Positions 17,291-26,202 of a stretch of DNA of 64,000 nucleotides are shown here, one piece after another. Numbering within the stretch: the stretch's first letter is position 1; each line of letters opens with the position of its first letter. The position numbers and the translations under genes are program-made. Origin of the DNA: Beggiatoa alba B18LD (GTDB lineage Bacteria; Pseudomonadota; Gammaproteobacteria; Beggiatoales; Beggiatoaceae); contig NZ_JH600070.1 of assembly GCF_000245015.1 (NCBI RefSeq), positions 4,180,786 to 4,244,785 on the forward strand, read 5' to 3'. The notes beneath the pieces are model-generated. The model was given only the letters and a program-made list of their open reading frames with translations, was not told the DNA's origin and searched no databases.

Positions 17291-18229
17291 TTAAAGGGTT
17301 AAATTATAACCAAAACTATCCGCAAAGCGTTGTTGAAACTCAACTTTAGTAAAGCGGTGGTTTTGAGTGCCACTGTGTTCGATTTTAATCGTCCCAATTA
17401 AAGACGCAATTCGCCCTGTGGTTTCCCAATCCATGCCATGCATTAAGCCGTAGAGTAAACCGCCACGGAAAGCATCGCCGCAACCTGTTGGGTCAACTAA
17501 TTGTTTCGCTTTTGCGCAGGGAATTTCGTAAGTTTTTTCTTGGGTGTAAATAATAGAACCTTCACCGCCTTTAGTCACAATCAGCCCTTTAGTCCGTTCA
17601 GCAACTTGTTCAGGGGTGTAGCCAGTGCGGTCGCGCATTAATTCCCATTCATAGTCATTGACCGTCACCCATGTGGCTTGGTCGATGAATTTTTTCAGGT
17701 CATCGCCGTTAAACATGGGCATTCCTTGACCAGGATCGAAAATAAAAGGGATGTTTGCCGCTGCGAATTGTTGCGCATGTTCAATCATGCCATCGCGTCC
17801 ATCTGGGGAAATAATGCCGATGGTGATACCTTTTGCATCACTGACCTTGTTTTGATGAGAAAAGCTCATTGCGCCTGGATGGAAGGCAGTGATTTGATTA
17901 TCATCCATATCAGTGGTGATAAAGGCTTGACCTGTATAGCTATTCTCAATTGTTTTGATATGGGTGCGGGGAATTTGACAATTATCCATCCATTGGCTGT
18001 ATGGGGTGAAGTCAGTACCAACGGTTGCCATTGGTAAGGGATTGCCCCCTAACAGTTTTAAATTGTAGGCAATATTGCCTGCACAACCTCCAAATTCACG
18101 GCGCATATCAGGCACGAGGAAAGAGACATTTAAAATATGCACTTTTTCGGGCAGGATGTGATTTTTAAATTGGTCTTTAAAAACCATAATGGTATCAAAA
18201 GCAAATGAACCACAAATTAATGCTGACAT
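17291..18229 (-). CDS. PfkB-family carbohydrate/adenosine-type kinase
   Basis: A 312-residue kinase of the PfkB family that should phosphorylate a sugar or nucleoside with ATP. It carries FGGCAGNIAYNLKLLGG (GGCAGN at 47-52) and the intact C-terminal signature VDPTGCGDAFRGG with the catalytic base Asp252. The ATP-side block LIVTKGGEGSIIY is also normal. The exact substrate is not readable; proteobacterial homologues are usually called adenosine kinase or carbohydrate kinase. The AAGGA ribosome binding site is good. A tandem paralogue with a broken motif follows 116 bases downstream. Confidence 0.9.
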   Translation of the reverse strand: MSALICGSFAFDTIMVFKDQFKNHILPEKVHILNVSFLVPDMRREFGGCAGNIAYNLKLLGGNPLPMATVGTDFTPYSQWMDNCQIPRTHIKTIENSYTGQAFITTDMDDNQITAFHPGAMSFSHQNKVSDAKGITIGIISPDGRDGMIEHAQQFAAANIPFIFDPGQGMPMFNGDDLKKFIDQATWVTVNDYEWELMRDRTGYTPEQVAERTKGLIVTKGGEGSIIYTQEKTYEIPCAKAKQLVDPTGCGDAFRGGLLYGLMHGMDWETTGRIASLIGTIKIEHSGTQNHRFTKVEFQQRFADSFGYNLTL

Positions 18230-18330
18230 GCGTTATTTTTCCTTGTGAGTAATGCAAAATGGGCAAAGTTTGCACGAGTTCAATGATTTCGTCTAGCAAG
18301 TCCCATTTTATCGCTTAGAAATGAGCGGGG

Positions 18331-19242
18331 TTAAGCAAAATAAGGGGCGTATTCTTGTAATTGTTCAGCGGTGAGCAGGAAAACGCCATCCTCGCTCGCT
18401 TCAAAAGTGAGCCACATAAAGGGAATATCAGGATAGGCTTCCATCAGGGCGTATTGACTGACACCGACTTCAACAATCAGTACACCATGCGGGTTTAGGT
18501 AATGAATTGCTTCTTTTAAAATTTTTCGGGCGAATAATAAGCCATCACGTCCTGCTTCTAAGCCTAAGCGGGGTTCGTGATGATATTCAGCGGGCATATT
18601 TGCAAGTTCTTCCGCATCCACATAGGGCGGATTAGAAACGATTAAATCGTAACGCATCCCTTTTAAATTACTGAATAAATCCGATTGCACAGCATAAACA
18701 CGGTCTTGTAAGTCGTAGCCGTCAATATTGGCTTGCGCAATGGCTAAGGCTTCGGGGGAAATATCCACCGCATCGACTTCTGCATCAGGGAAAGCAATCA
18801 GGGCGGTAGCAATGGCAATACAGCCACTACCTGTGCATAAATCTAAGACTCGATGCACATTCTCAGGCTTAATCCATGGCTCATAATGGCGGTTAATTAA
18901 TTCGGCAATTGGCGAGCGGGGGATTAAAACATGCGGGTCAACTTTAAATTGCAACCCTGCAAACCATGCCATGCCTGTTAAATAAGCGGTAGGAATACGC
19001 TCGTCAATACGCTTTTCAATCACCGCAAATAACGCCGATTTTTCAGCGTAAGTTAAGCGAGTATCCCAAATAAACGCGGGAACATTATTCGGTAAATGTA
19101 ACGTGTGCATGATGAGCCAAATGGCTTCGTCGATAGCGTTATCAGTACCATGCCCAAAATATAATTGAGCTTCATTAAAACGGCTTGCACTCCAGCGGAT
19201 AAAATCGGCGGGGGTGTGCAGTTCATCAATGGGATAGTCCAT
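18331..19242 (-). CDS. prmB: Ribosomal protein L3 N5-glutamine methyltransferase
   Basis: The 303-residue SAM-dependent enzyme methylates a glutamine of ribosomal protein L3. It has a helical N-terminal domain and a Rossmann methyltransferase domain with motif I VLDLCTGSGCIAIA and the N5-glutamine signature NPPYVDAEEL (Asn204-Tyr207). The N-terminus (DELHTPADFIRWSASRFNEA) and the longer length separate it from PrmC, which is also in this window at 57671. It sits 29 bases downstream of the REC-histidine kinase gene and is probably co-transcribed. Confidence 0.92.
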   Translation of the reverse strand: MDYPIDELHTPADFIRWSASRFNEAQLYFGHGTDNAIDEAIWLIMHTLHLPNNVPAFIWDTRLTYAEKSALFAVIEKRIDERIPTAYLTGMAWFAGLQFKVDPHVLIPRSPIAELINRHYEPWIKPENVHRVLDLCTGSGCIAIATALIAFPDAEVDAVDISPEALAIAQANIDGYDLQDRVYAVQSDLFSNLKGMRYDLIVSNPPYVDAEELANMPAEYHHEPRLGLEAGRDGLLFARKILKEAIHYLNPHGVLIVEVGVSQYALMEAYPDIPFMWLTFEASEDGVFLLTAEQLQEYAPYFA

Positions 19243-19271
19243 AGATTTATCAATAGAGTCAGTAGGGAAGT

Positions 19272-20354
19272 TTAAATTTCAACGGTAAAAATAGAACCAT
19301 GTGGTTGGTTTGGATTCACAAAAATTTTACCCTGATGTGCCGTAATCACCATTTTACAAAATGCCAAGCCTAAGCCAATTTGTGAAATGCCTTTTTTCTT
19401 TAAGTCCACCACCTCGAATTTTTCGAAAACCCGTTCACGGTATTCTTCAGGAATGCCCGAACCCTCATCAATGACTTCCATCCGTAGATGACTCCATTGA
19501 TGTGTGTCTAAAAAATGAGATAAACGTAGGGTAACTTTAGAATGTGCGGGAGAATATTGGATTGCGTTCGCCATTAAATTATCTATCACACGACGGAACA
19601 AATGGCTATCTAACATACTGTAAATTGGGTTTTCAGGGAGTTCTAACTGTAACGCGATGTTACGAGATTCAGCAATGATACTAAAATGTTGCTGTGTTTC
19701 TAAGGCTAATTCATTGACATTTGTACGGCTAGGATGGATTAATAATTTATTTTCTTCCATTTTTGCCATCATTAACATGTCGTTAACGAAAGAATCAAGC
19801 CTGTCCGCTGCGATTAAAATCCGCTCGACATGGGTTTGTGTCGGCTCGTCGCTGGCATTTTCACCGATTAAGGTTGCGTGCAACAAAATAGAGGTAATGG
19901 AGCTAGACATATCATGAATGACCATGTTCGATAACTCTTGGCGGAGTTTTAACATTGTCGCTAATTCATCATATTGCCGTTTAATCCGTAGCATAGAGCG
20001 CACACGCGCCCGTAACTCCATCCGATTAACAGGCTTAGATAAAAAATCATCCGCACCAGCGTCTAAACCTTGCGCTAAGACCTCGCTACGTTCTAACGAT
20101 GAAATTAAAATAATCGGAATATGCTGTAATTCAGCGTTTTCTCTTATTTTTTGACAAATCGCAAAGCCATCAATATCAGGCAAAATTAAATCTAATAAAA
20201 TTAAATCCGCGCTATGTTCAGATAACCACGCTAATAAAGCGGTTCCAGTCTCTAGTTGCTGAATCTCATATTTTTCATCCTGCAATATGCTTTCTAATTG
20301 CTCGCGGATACTGGAATCATCATCAACAATTAAAATTTTGCTAGGCTGAAGCAT
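19272..20354 (-). CDS. Response regulator-histidine kinase (REC-HK)
   Basis: A 360-residue cytoplasmic signalling protein in REC-first order. The receiver domain (about 5-122) has the acidic pocket at 11-13, phosphoacceptor Asp55 in LILLDLILPDIDG, and Lys in FLSKPVNRME. The kinase part has a likely phosphoacceptor His147 in MVIHDMSSSITSI and an ATPase domain (NLMANAIQYSP, VIDEGSGIPEEY, QIGLGLAFCK). No membrane segment is present, so it probably relays from another kinase. It is divergent from sthA and upstream of prmB. Confidence 0.88.
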   Translation of the reverse strand: MLQPSKILIVDDDSSIREQLESILQDEKYEIQQLETGTALLAWLSEHSADLILLDLILPDIDGFAICQKIRENAELQHIPIILISSLERSEVLAQGLDAGADDFLSKPVNRMELRARVRSMLRIKRQYDELATMLKLRQELSNMVIHDMSSSITSILLHATLIGENASDEPTQTHVERILIAADRLDSFVNDMLMMAKMEENKLLIHPSRTNVNELALETQQHFSIIAESRNIALQLELPENPIYSMLDSHLFRRVIDNLMANAIQYSPAHSKVTLRLSHFLDTHQWSHLRMEVIDEGSGIPEEYRERVFEKFEVVDLKKKGISQIGLGLAFCKMVITAHQGKIFVNPNQPHGSIFTVEI

Positions 20355-20613
20355 CGGGAATCTATCCTTTTATAAGGTAGTCTATGCAAGAAAAAGTTCG
20401 CTAAGGACAATTGAATTGAACAAATATTTTTTGTAACGCAAGTGATAAAATAAACAACTTCAAGAATAAAAAATCCACACACTACAAAATAAGCCCACAC
20501 AGACAGACTTATCGCAAGAAAAACAACTTGTCACAGTTTTATGTACTTGTATCTATACAAATGGGCGTTAATTATACTGTAATTTTAATCTAATAGCTCT
20601 GATAAGGATGGTT

Positions 20614-22008
20614 ATGGTTTTAAAACATTATGATGTCATCGTCATTGGGAGCGGGCCTGGCGGAGAAGGAGCGGCAATTAAAGCCGCAAAAGCAGGTAAA
20701 TCCGTTGCTTTGATTGAAAAACACAAAATCGGCGGCAACTGTACCCATTGGGGCACAATTCCCAGTAAATCCCTCCGCCACGCCATGCAACGCTTGGTTG
20801 AATTTAAATCAAATCCTTTATTTGAACACGTTTCTCACCGCTTAAATATTCAATATCCTGATTTACTCCACAGTGCTGCCAGCGTTATCGACCGTCAAGT
20901 GCGGATGCGTCAAGGCTTTTATGACCGCAACCACGTCGATATTATTTACGGTCATGCCCGTTTTATCGACCAAAACATTATAGAAGTCATAGAAGAAGAT
21001 GGCAGTGTTGGAAAACAATATCGCGGGGATAGCTTTGTCATTGCCACAGGCTCACGCCCCTATCGCCCCCGCGATGTTGATTTTTCACACCCGCGCGTTT
21101 GCGACAGCGATACGATACTACAATTAAAGCAAACACCCAATTCTATTACTATTTATGGTGCTGGGGTTATCGGTTGCGAATATGCATCCATCTTTCGCGG
21201 ACTCGGTGTTAAAGTAAACCTAATTAACACCCGTGAAAAATTACTTGCCTTTTTAGATGACGAAATCATCGACGCATTGGCTTATCATTTGCGCGAACGC
21301 GGTATTATCATTCGTCATAATGAAGAATATTCTTCTGTTGAAGCCACTGATGAATCCGTCACCTTACATCTTAAATCAGGCAAAGCCATTCGCAGTGATT
21401 TATTACTCTGGGCAAACGGACGCACAGGGAATTCCCAAAATATGGGATTAGAAGAAATAGGCATTGCACCTAACCGCCGTGGGCAATTAGACGTTAATGA
21501 AAAATATCAAACCGCACTCCCACATATTTACGCGGTTGGTGATATTGTTGGCTATCCTAGCCTTGCCAGTGCTGCCTACGACCAAGGACGTTTTGCAGGC
21601 ACAGAATTAGTTGATGGATTCTGTGAATATCACCTTGTCGCCAATATCCCCACAGGGATTTATACCGCGCCAGAAATCAGCTCCGTTGGTAAAACAGAAA
21701 AAGAATTAACCGAAGAGAAAGTACCTTATGAAGTCGGTCATTCCTTTTTCCGCAGTCTTGCCCGTGCGCAAATCACAGGGCAAACCGTCGGCATGTTAAA
21801 AATTCTGTTCCACCGCGATACCCTCGCCATTCTTGGCATCCATTGTTTTGGTGCAGAAGCATCAGAAATTATTCACATTGGTCAAGCAGTGATGGCACAA
21901 AAAGGCGAAGCTAATTCAGTACTTTACTTTGCTAATACCACATTTAACTATCCGACAATGGCAGAAGCCTATCGTGTCGCGGCACTGAACGGGTTAAATC
22001 GTTTATGA
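20614..22008 (+). CDS. sthA: Soluble pyridine nucleotide transhydrogenase
   Basis: FAD enzyme of about 464 residues that moves hydride between NADPH and NAD to balance redox pools. The FAD-binding start is [21 protein letters not shown]. The [17 protein letters not shown] block replaces the double-Cys redox motif of lipoamide dehydrogenases, which is diagnostic of SthA. A second dinucleotide site ([15 protein letters not shown]) and the C-terminal interface domain are intact. I chose the ATG at 20614, five bases after AAGGA; the ATG at 20608 would overlap that site. Confidence 0.95.
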   Translation: MVLKHYDVIVIGSGPGGEGAAIKAAKAGKSVALIEKHKIGGNCTHWGTIPSKSLRHAMQRLVEFKSNPLFEHVSHRLNIQYPDLLHSAASVIDRQVRMRQGFYDRNHVDIIYGHARFIDQNIIEVIEEDGSVGKQYRGDSFVIATGSRPYRPRDVDFSHPRVCDSDTILQLKQTPNSITIYGAGVIGCEYASIFRGLGVKVNLINTREKLLAFLDDEIIDALAYHLRERGIIIRHNEEYSSVEATDESVTLHLKSGKAIRSDLLLWANGRTGNSQNMGLEEIGIAPNRRGQLDVNEKYQTALPHIYAVGDIVGYPSLASAAYDQGRFAGTELVDGFCEYHLVANIPTGIYTAPEISSVGKTEKELTEEKVPYEVGHSFFRSLARAQITGQTVGMLKILFHRDTLAILGIHCFGAEASEIIHIGQAVMAQKGEANSVLYFANTTFNYPTMAEAYRVAALNGLNRL

Positions 22009-22078
22009 TGGGATAGTGATAAATTAAGTAGGGATATATGCGATTTCTCGCTAACCTGCGTTCTATAATATTTTTAAT

Positions 22079-22135
22079 ATAAAACATAGACCTGCTAGAC
22101 TTTAAAAAGCTGGCAGGTTTTTTGTCTGAATCAGA
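22079..22135. repeat. Truncated family-A hairpin, copy A4
   Basis: ATAAAACATAGACCTGCTAG begins a diverged hairpin (AGACTTTAAAAAGCTGGCAG) followed by TTTTTTGTCTGAATCAG. The outer ends are missing. The T-run could still terminate sthA transcription. It runs directly into family-B copy B3. Confidence 0.65.
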
Positions 22136-22190
22136 ATGTATCATAAAAAGATTTAAATTTAGGACTAGGAGTTCACCGCATCGTTTTATA
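22136..22190. mobile_element. Family-B element B3, left part, split by IS
   Basis: ATGTATCATAAAAAGATTT through CATCGTTTTATA matches the body of intact copy B4. The rest (GTGCGTTTAC) follows the insertion sequence at 23118. The comparison with B4, which reads CGTTTTATAGTGCG without interruption, gives the empty site. The extreme left terminus is missing. Confidence 0.75.
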
Positions 22191-22224
22191 GAACCTATTT
22201 GAAGTCTAAGATAAAATGTAAAAG

Positions 22225-22554
22225 ATGAAAAAACAAAACAAAAAGAGTCCTTACACAAGTAGCCTAACAGATGCAGAATGGGCAGTGGTTGAACCCCTCT
22301 TAAATGCGTTATTGCCCAAAAAAAAGCTTACCTGTCCGCATAAATGGGGCTATCGCCTGCTATTTGATGCAATGCTTTATCAGCTCAAAAATGGCTGCCA
22401 TTGGGGCGACCTTCCTAAAGACTTCCCTCCCTATTCAACGGTTTATTGGCATTATAAACAATGGCGGGCTTCGGGAGTTATCGATAAATTGATGATAGGC
22501 TTACATGAAAATGCCCGCACGCAATCAAAAAAAACGCTCAATATACAAGCCTAA
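22225..22554 (+). CDS. IS5-type transposase, orfA
   Basis: The 109-residue product is the N-terminal half of an IS5-type transposase: SLTDAEWAVVEPLL, then KWGYRLLFDAMLYQLKNGC and FPPYSTVYWHYKQWRASGV. It ends shortly after a run of eight A residues (22527-22534). A minus-1 shift on A_AAA_AAA at 22527-22533 joins it to the orfB frame as KKNAQYTSLIIVDSQAVKNT, restoring the expected family sequence. The fused product would be about 290 residues. Confidence 0.85.
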   Translation: MKKQNKKSPYTSSLTDAEWAVVEPLLNALLPKKKLTCPHKWGYRLLFDAMLYQLKNGCHWGDLPKDFPPYSTVYWHYKQWRASGVIDKLMIGLHENARTQSKKTLNIQA

Positions 22555-23096
22555 TCATAGTAGATTCCCAAGCGGTGAAAAATACTTGTCTGGCGAGTCG
22601 TCAAAGTAAAGGCTTCTGCTTTTACAAAGCTACCAATGGAATTAAAAGACACTTAGCCGTTGATAGTTTAGGCTTGCCCTTGTTTACACGCTGTACAAAA
22701 GCCAATATCAATGATGACTTAGGATTGATTGAGCTGTTCAAGGAGAATATCGATTACTTCAGGAACAAACCTTTAGAGATGCCTAAAACGACAATTCTCT
22801 TGGATAATGGCTATCATCCTGTGCGTATTCAGGAAGCGTTAGAAAAAATTTATCCTGATATTCTGAGTAAAATCCAGTTTGAGTTATCTCCCAAGCCCAA
22901 TAAGCAAGAAAAGTTAGCACAAGGTAAGACAGGCTTTGTACCTGTTAAAGCAAGATGGGTAGTAGAACGTTCTAATGCTTGGGTTGAGCGATGTAAGTCC
23001 TTAGTTAAGAACTTTGAACGGACTCTTGAGAATGCTAACGCTAAACTGAAACTGTGTTTTATCAGACTCATGATTAAACGAATCGCTTCTTTTTAA
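22533..23096 (+). CDS. IS5-type transposase, orfB (catalytic part)
   Basis: The minus-1 frame from the A8 run to the stop carries the DDE triad: Asp in IIVDSQAVK, Asp in TILLDNGYHP and Glu in RWVVERSNAWVERCK. The first independent start is a GTG at 22575, which lies after the first catalytic Asp, so orfB alone would not be a complete enzyme. This supports expression by frameshifting rather than by separate initiation. Confidence 0.82.
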   Translation, partial: NAQYTSLIIVDSQAVKNTCLASRQSKGFCFYKATNGIKRHLAVDSLGLPLFTRCTKANINDDLGLIELFKENIDYFRNKPLEMPKTTILLDNGYHPVRIQEALEKIYPDILSKIQFELSPKPNKQEKLAQGKTGFVPVKARWVVERSNAWVERCKSLVKNFERTLENANAKLKLCFIRLMIKRIASF

Positions 23097-23117
23097 ACAT
23101 TTCAAATCGGTTCTATA

Positions 23118-23127
23118 GTGCGTTTAC
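23118..23127. mobile_element. Family-B element B3, right end
   Basis: GTGCGTTTAC continues the B element split by the IS. It overlaps the stop codon of the Rpn gene on the minus strand (23124-23126), so the element edge supplies that stop. Confidence 0.6.
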
Positions 23128-24083
23128 TCTAATCGCTCAATTTCTTCGTGTGTTAATCCCGTTGCAACCATAATAAGCTCAAGAGGCACATTGTTTTTCT
23201 TCAATGCGATTGCGACTTTTATTCTTTCTTGTGCGACTTTCATTCTTTCTTGTTCAATCCCTTGTTCGATGCCTTGCTTAACCCCTTGCTCAATCCCTTT
23301 TTTAACACCTTGCTCAATCCCAATCTCAATGCCCTTCTCCAGACCTATCTCAATTCCTTCCTGTTTAGCCGTATCAAGCACATTGATGAAATCGCGGTAG
23401 TATTTCAAACTCAATTCATACGCATGGCGGTCTTCATAACTCATGTTGGCTAATTTGGCTAACGCAAAGGCTTCTTCAATAATATCTCCTTGAAATTCTC
23501 TCGGCATATCGTCAAACGTTACTAATTCACGCAGGAAATATAACCACCATTCTAAATGGTTCGCTAATTCGGATTCTTGCTTTTTGAATTTCGCCATTTC
23601 TATGTAAATGAAGTTCAATTTCTTAAACATCACTTCTTTGCTGTAAATATCGGTAATTTGTCCGAAATGTAAGTAACGCTCATCGGGAAAGCTGGCTAAG
23701 GAGAAGTCTAAAATCCCAATGAAATAAATCGGGGTTAATTCAAAGTCCCATTTGCCTTTTTTGGCTTGGTCTTGAATTAAGAAACTGGCGTAGTAAGTGG
23801 CGCGGTCTTGAAAGTGTTCTTGTTTTGCACGTTGTAATTCAACAATGAATTCCTGATTTTTTTCATCCCGACAATAAATATCAAAGATGGCACGTCGGTC
23901 TTCTTCTAACATGCCGAGCTTTTCGATATTTTTAAACTCTAAGCTGACAATTTTGTGTTTTATCGGTAATAAATCATTAAGAAAGCTGATGAGTAGGGGT
24001 TTACTTTCTTCACTACCGAAGATTTTTTTAAAGCCAAAATCGGTGAAGGGGTTGATGAATGTGCCTAGGGATTTGTCGGTCAT
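23124..24083 (-). CDS. Rpn/PD-(D/E)XK recombination-promoting nuclease family protein
   Basis: A 319-residue protein of the Rpn (YhgA-like) family. The N-terminus FINPFTDFGFKKIFGSEE is typical, and the PD-(D/E)XK nuclease core shows Asp68 in AIFDIYCRD and the E-x-Q motif at Glu82 and Gln84 (FIVELQRA). The C-terminal part has a degenerate tandem repeat of GIE(I/Q)G units (about 245-280), a low-complexity segment common in this family, then a short helix. Rpn proteins are DNA endonucleases linked to RecA-independent horizontal transfer. The gene is bracketed by two family-B elements. Confidence 0.85.
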   Translation of the reverse strand: MTDKSLGTFINPFTDFGFKKIFGSEESKPLLISFLNDLLPIKHKIVSLEFKNIEKLGMLEEDRRAIFDIYCRDEKNQEFIVELQRAKQEHFQDRATYYASFLIQDQAKKGKWDFELTPIYFIGILDFSLASFPDERYLHFGQITDIYSKEVMFKKLNFIYIEMAKFKKQESELANHLEWWLYFLRELVTFDDMPREFQGDIIEEAFALAKLANMSYEDRHAYELSLKYYRDFINVLDTAKQEGIEIGLEKGIEIGIEQGVKKGIEQGVKQGIEQGIEQERMKVAQERIKVAIALKKNNVPLELIMVATGLTHEEIERLE

Positions 24084-24112
24084 GTTGATGCGTCCTCATG
24101 CTTGGGAAGATA

Positions 24113-24185
24113 TAGTAAACGTATCATAAAATTATTTAAATTTAAGACTGGCAGTCTTCCGCATCGTTTTATAGTGCGTTTGCTA
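24113..24185. mobile_element. Family-B 73-bp element, copy B4
   Basis: Same 73-bp length as B1, from TAGTAAACGTATCATAAAA to GTGCGTTTGCTA. The left flank is TA, the right flank is TC, so the duplication is imperfect. The central palindrome is degraded to AGACTGGCAGTCTT. It starts 30 bases from the Rpn gene start and may carry or disturb its promoter. Confidence 0.8.
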
Positions 24186-24399
24186 TCGCAGGATTAAAAA
24201 GCGTGATTCTAAGGGGTTTAAATTCTGTTAATCCTGAAAATCCTGATTCAGACAATGTTTTAATCTTGTCTGTTGAATCCTGATGAAAAACCAGCTTGAA
24301 GGACTGGCAGACATTTTCGCGCGTTCTGACAGACCTGCTAGGTTTTCAAAACCTAGCAGGTCTCTATTTTATTTTATAAATCTCGCAGAATTCAGATTA
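24186..24399. repeat. Family-A repeat, copy A5
   Basis: Lacks a standard left end; it begins inside the mirrored arm after B4. It carries AATCCTGATTCAGACAA, the GACTGGCAGA module and the GACCTGCTAGG hairpin (24331-24362), ending CTCGCAGAATTCAGATTA at 24399. It ends nine bases before the CoA-transferase stop codon. Confidence 0.75.
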
Positions 24400-24407
24400 A
24401 AAAACCC

Positions 24408-25970
24408 CTAATTCAACAACCGTTGTTTTAACCCCATTGGTATTGCTTTAAAAAGGCACTCATCCATACGGCGTAAATTGGGAGAAATTAACGGGACAAA
24501 ATCCATATTGGCAAGAATATCTTTACTAAGGTCGATATCGGGCGCGATTTCTATTAATAACATCCCTTCTGTCGTTAGCTGAAAAACAGCACGTTCGGTG
24601 ATATATAACACTTTCTGCCCTTTACGCAGGGCATATTGTCCGTTAAATGTCAGATGATGCACATGCTCGACAAATTTTCGCTGTGTCCCTTCGCAAAAAA
24701 TTTGGATGTGTCCATTTTCAATAAAAAATTCTTGGTCGCCTGAGGTAAATGTTCCCATAAAAAAGACTTGTTTCGCGTTTTGACTGATATTAATAAAACC
24801 ACCCGCGCCTGTCATGCGTGAGGCAAATCGGCTAACGTTGACGTTGCCAAATTTATCCGCTTGTGCCATGCCTAAAAAAGCTTGGTCTAAGCCCCCACCG
24901 TCATAAAAATCAAATTGTGCAGGTTGGTCGATAATCGCATCTGCATCTGCAACCGCGCCAAAACTCAAGCCCGCCGCTGGAATGCCCCCAATGCCTCCAG
25001 GTTCTATGGTCATGGTGAAAGAGTGCAAAATCGCTTCTTCATAAGCAACCGATGCAATCCCTTCAGGTGTTCCAATGCCTAAATTAACGATAGCATTTTC
25101 TTGTAACTCAAACGCCGCACGACGTGCCATCACTTTACGTGCATCTAAGTGTAAAATGGGCAACCCATCCGCAATAGTACGAGTTTCTCCCGTATAGTTT
25201 GGGTTGTAATACTCGCCAAACGTTTGCGGATGGTTTTCTGCTTGAGCAACGACCACACAATCAACCAAAATACTTGGAATTTTAATCAGTTGTGGGCTTA
25301 ACATATGACGTGCAGTGAGCCGTTTAACTTGGACAATAACGACACCACCTGAGTTTTTAACCGCCTGCGCAATCGCTAAACTTTCCAAGACAAGGGCTTC
25401 ATGCTCCATAGAAATATTGCCTTGTTCATCCGCTGTCGTACCCCGTAAAAAGGCGACATGTATCGGAAAGGCTTTATAAAAAAGATATTCTTTCCCTGCT
25501 AAATTAACGACTTCGATAATATCTTCTGTGGTTTTACTGTTAATTTTCCCGCCCTCAACACGTGGGTCGACAAACGTATGTAGTCCAACATGGGTAATCG
25601 TGCCTGGTTTATGGGCAGCAATATCTCGATATAAGTGAGTAATGACACCTTGTGGCAGGTTATACGCTTCAATTCGATTTTGACGAGCTAATGTACCCAA
25701 CGCAGGCACTAAGCCCCAATGTCCGCCAATAACCCGTTTAATCAATCCTTCATGTCCTAAATGATTTAAACCACGACTTTGTCCGTCGCCTTGCCCTGCG
25801 GCATAGACAAGGGTTAGCTGTTTCGGTTCAGCTGTTTCTAAAAAACGTTTTTCCAACGCAATTGCAAGCTCTTCGGCAAATCCAGTACCGACAAAACCGC
25901 TTGTTGCCAATGTGTCTCCATCCTTGATGAGTTTTACCGCCTCGAGTGCGGTCATGATTTTATTACGCAT
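24408..25970 (-). CDS. Acyl-CoA:carboxylate CoA-transferase, fused A/B subunits
   Basis: About 520 residues from the chosen start (MRNKIMTALEAVKLIKDGD), joining both halves of a class I CoA-transferase as in YdiF and propionate CoA-transferase. The first half has GDTLATSGFVGTGFAEEL; the second half has the catalytic Glu323 in TIEPGGIGGIPAAG. The enzyme swaps CoA between acyl-CoA and short carboxylates. A longer frame reaches 26045, but those extra 25 residues (MTNKRSQSSF...) are unlike the family. The stop is TAG. It probably acts in acetate/propionate or PHA-related metabolism. Confidence 0.88.
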   Translation of the reverse strand: MRNKIMTALEAVKLIKDGDTLATSGFVGTGFAEELAIALEKRFLETAEPKQLTLVYAAGQGDGQSRGLNHLGHEGLIKRVIGGHWGLVPALGTLARQNRIEAYNLPQGVITHLYRDIAAHKPGTITHVGLHTFVDPRVEGGKINSKTTEDIIEVVNLAGKEYLFYKAFPIHVAFLRGTTADEQGNISMEHEALVLESLAIAQAVKNSGGVVIVQVKRLTARHMLSPQLIKIPSILVDCVVVAQAENHPQTFGEYYNPNYTGETRTIADGLPILHLDARKVMARRAAFELQENAIVNLGIGTPEGIASVAYEEAILHSFTMTIEPGGIGGIPAAGLSFGAVADADAIIDQPAQFDFYDGGGLDQAFLGMAQADKFGNVNVSRFASRMTGAGGFINISQNAKQVFFMGTFTSGDQEFFIENGHIQIFCEGTQRKFVEHVHHLTFNGQYALRKGQKVLYITERAVFQLTTEGMLLIEIAPDIDLSKDILANMDFVPLISPNLRRMDECLFKAIPMGLKQRLLN

Positions 25971-26202
25971 TTTTTTATCTTTATCATGCTGTTTTAATAA
26001 AAGTTGACAGACACAGAACGATGATTGACTGCGCTTATTGGTCAAACATATTTTTGCGCATCAACAGATAAACAACAGTCAACACAAAGCATTGTGCTGT
26101 CGCTTAGCGGAATACTGTTTTTTATTCAGCATCTGCCATTTTTTTCTGTACACCTACCCCTATTTTAATCCTTAAATGATTTTTTTCTTTAGGAATGTGA
26201 CT

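Larger units (their letters stand above)
22191..23113 (+). mobile_element. IS5-family insertion sequence, 923 bp
   Basis: The element is bounded by inverted repeats GAACCTATTTGAAGT (left) and the complement of GAACCGATTTGAAAT (right), 13 of 15 identical. It is flanked on both sides by TATA (22187-22190 and 23114-23117). It encodes a two-frame DDE transposase. The layout fits the IS427-type subgroup of IS5, whose members use a frameshift between orfA and orfB. Termini, frames and DDE residues all look intact, so it may be active. Confidence 0.85.

Noticed and set aside
22225..23096. Transposase as a dead frameshifted pseudogene
   Set aside because: Inverted ends, TATA duplications and DDE residues are intact, and the break is exactly at an A8 slippery run, so recoding is more likely.
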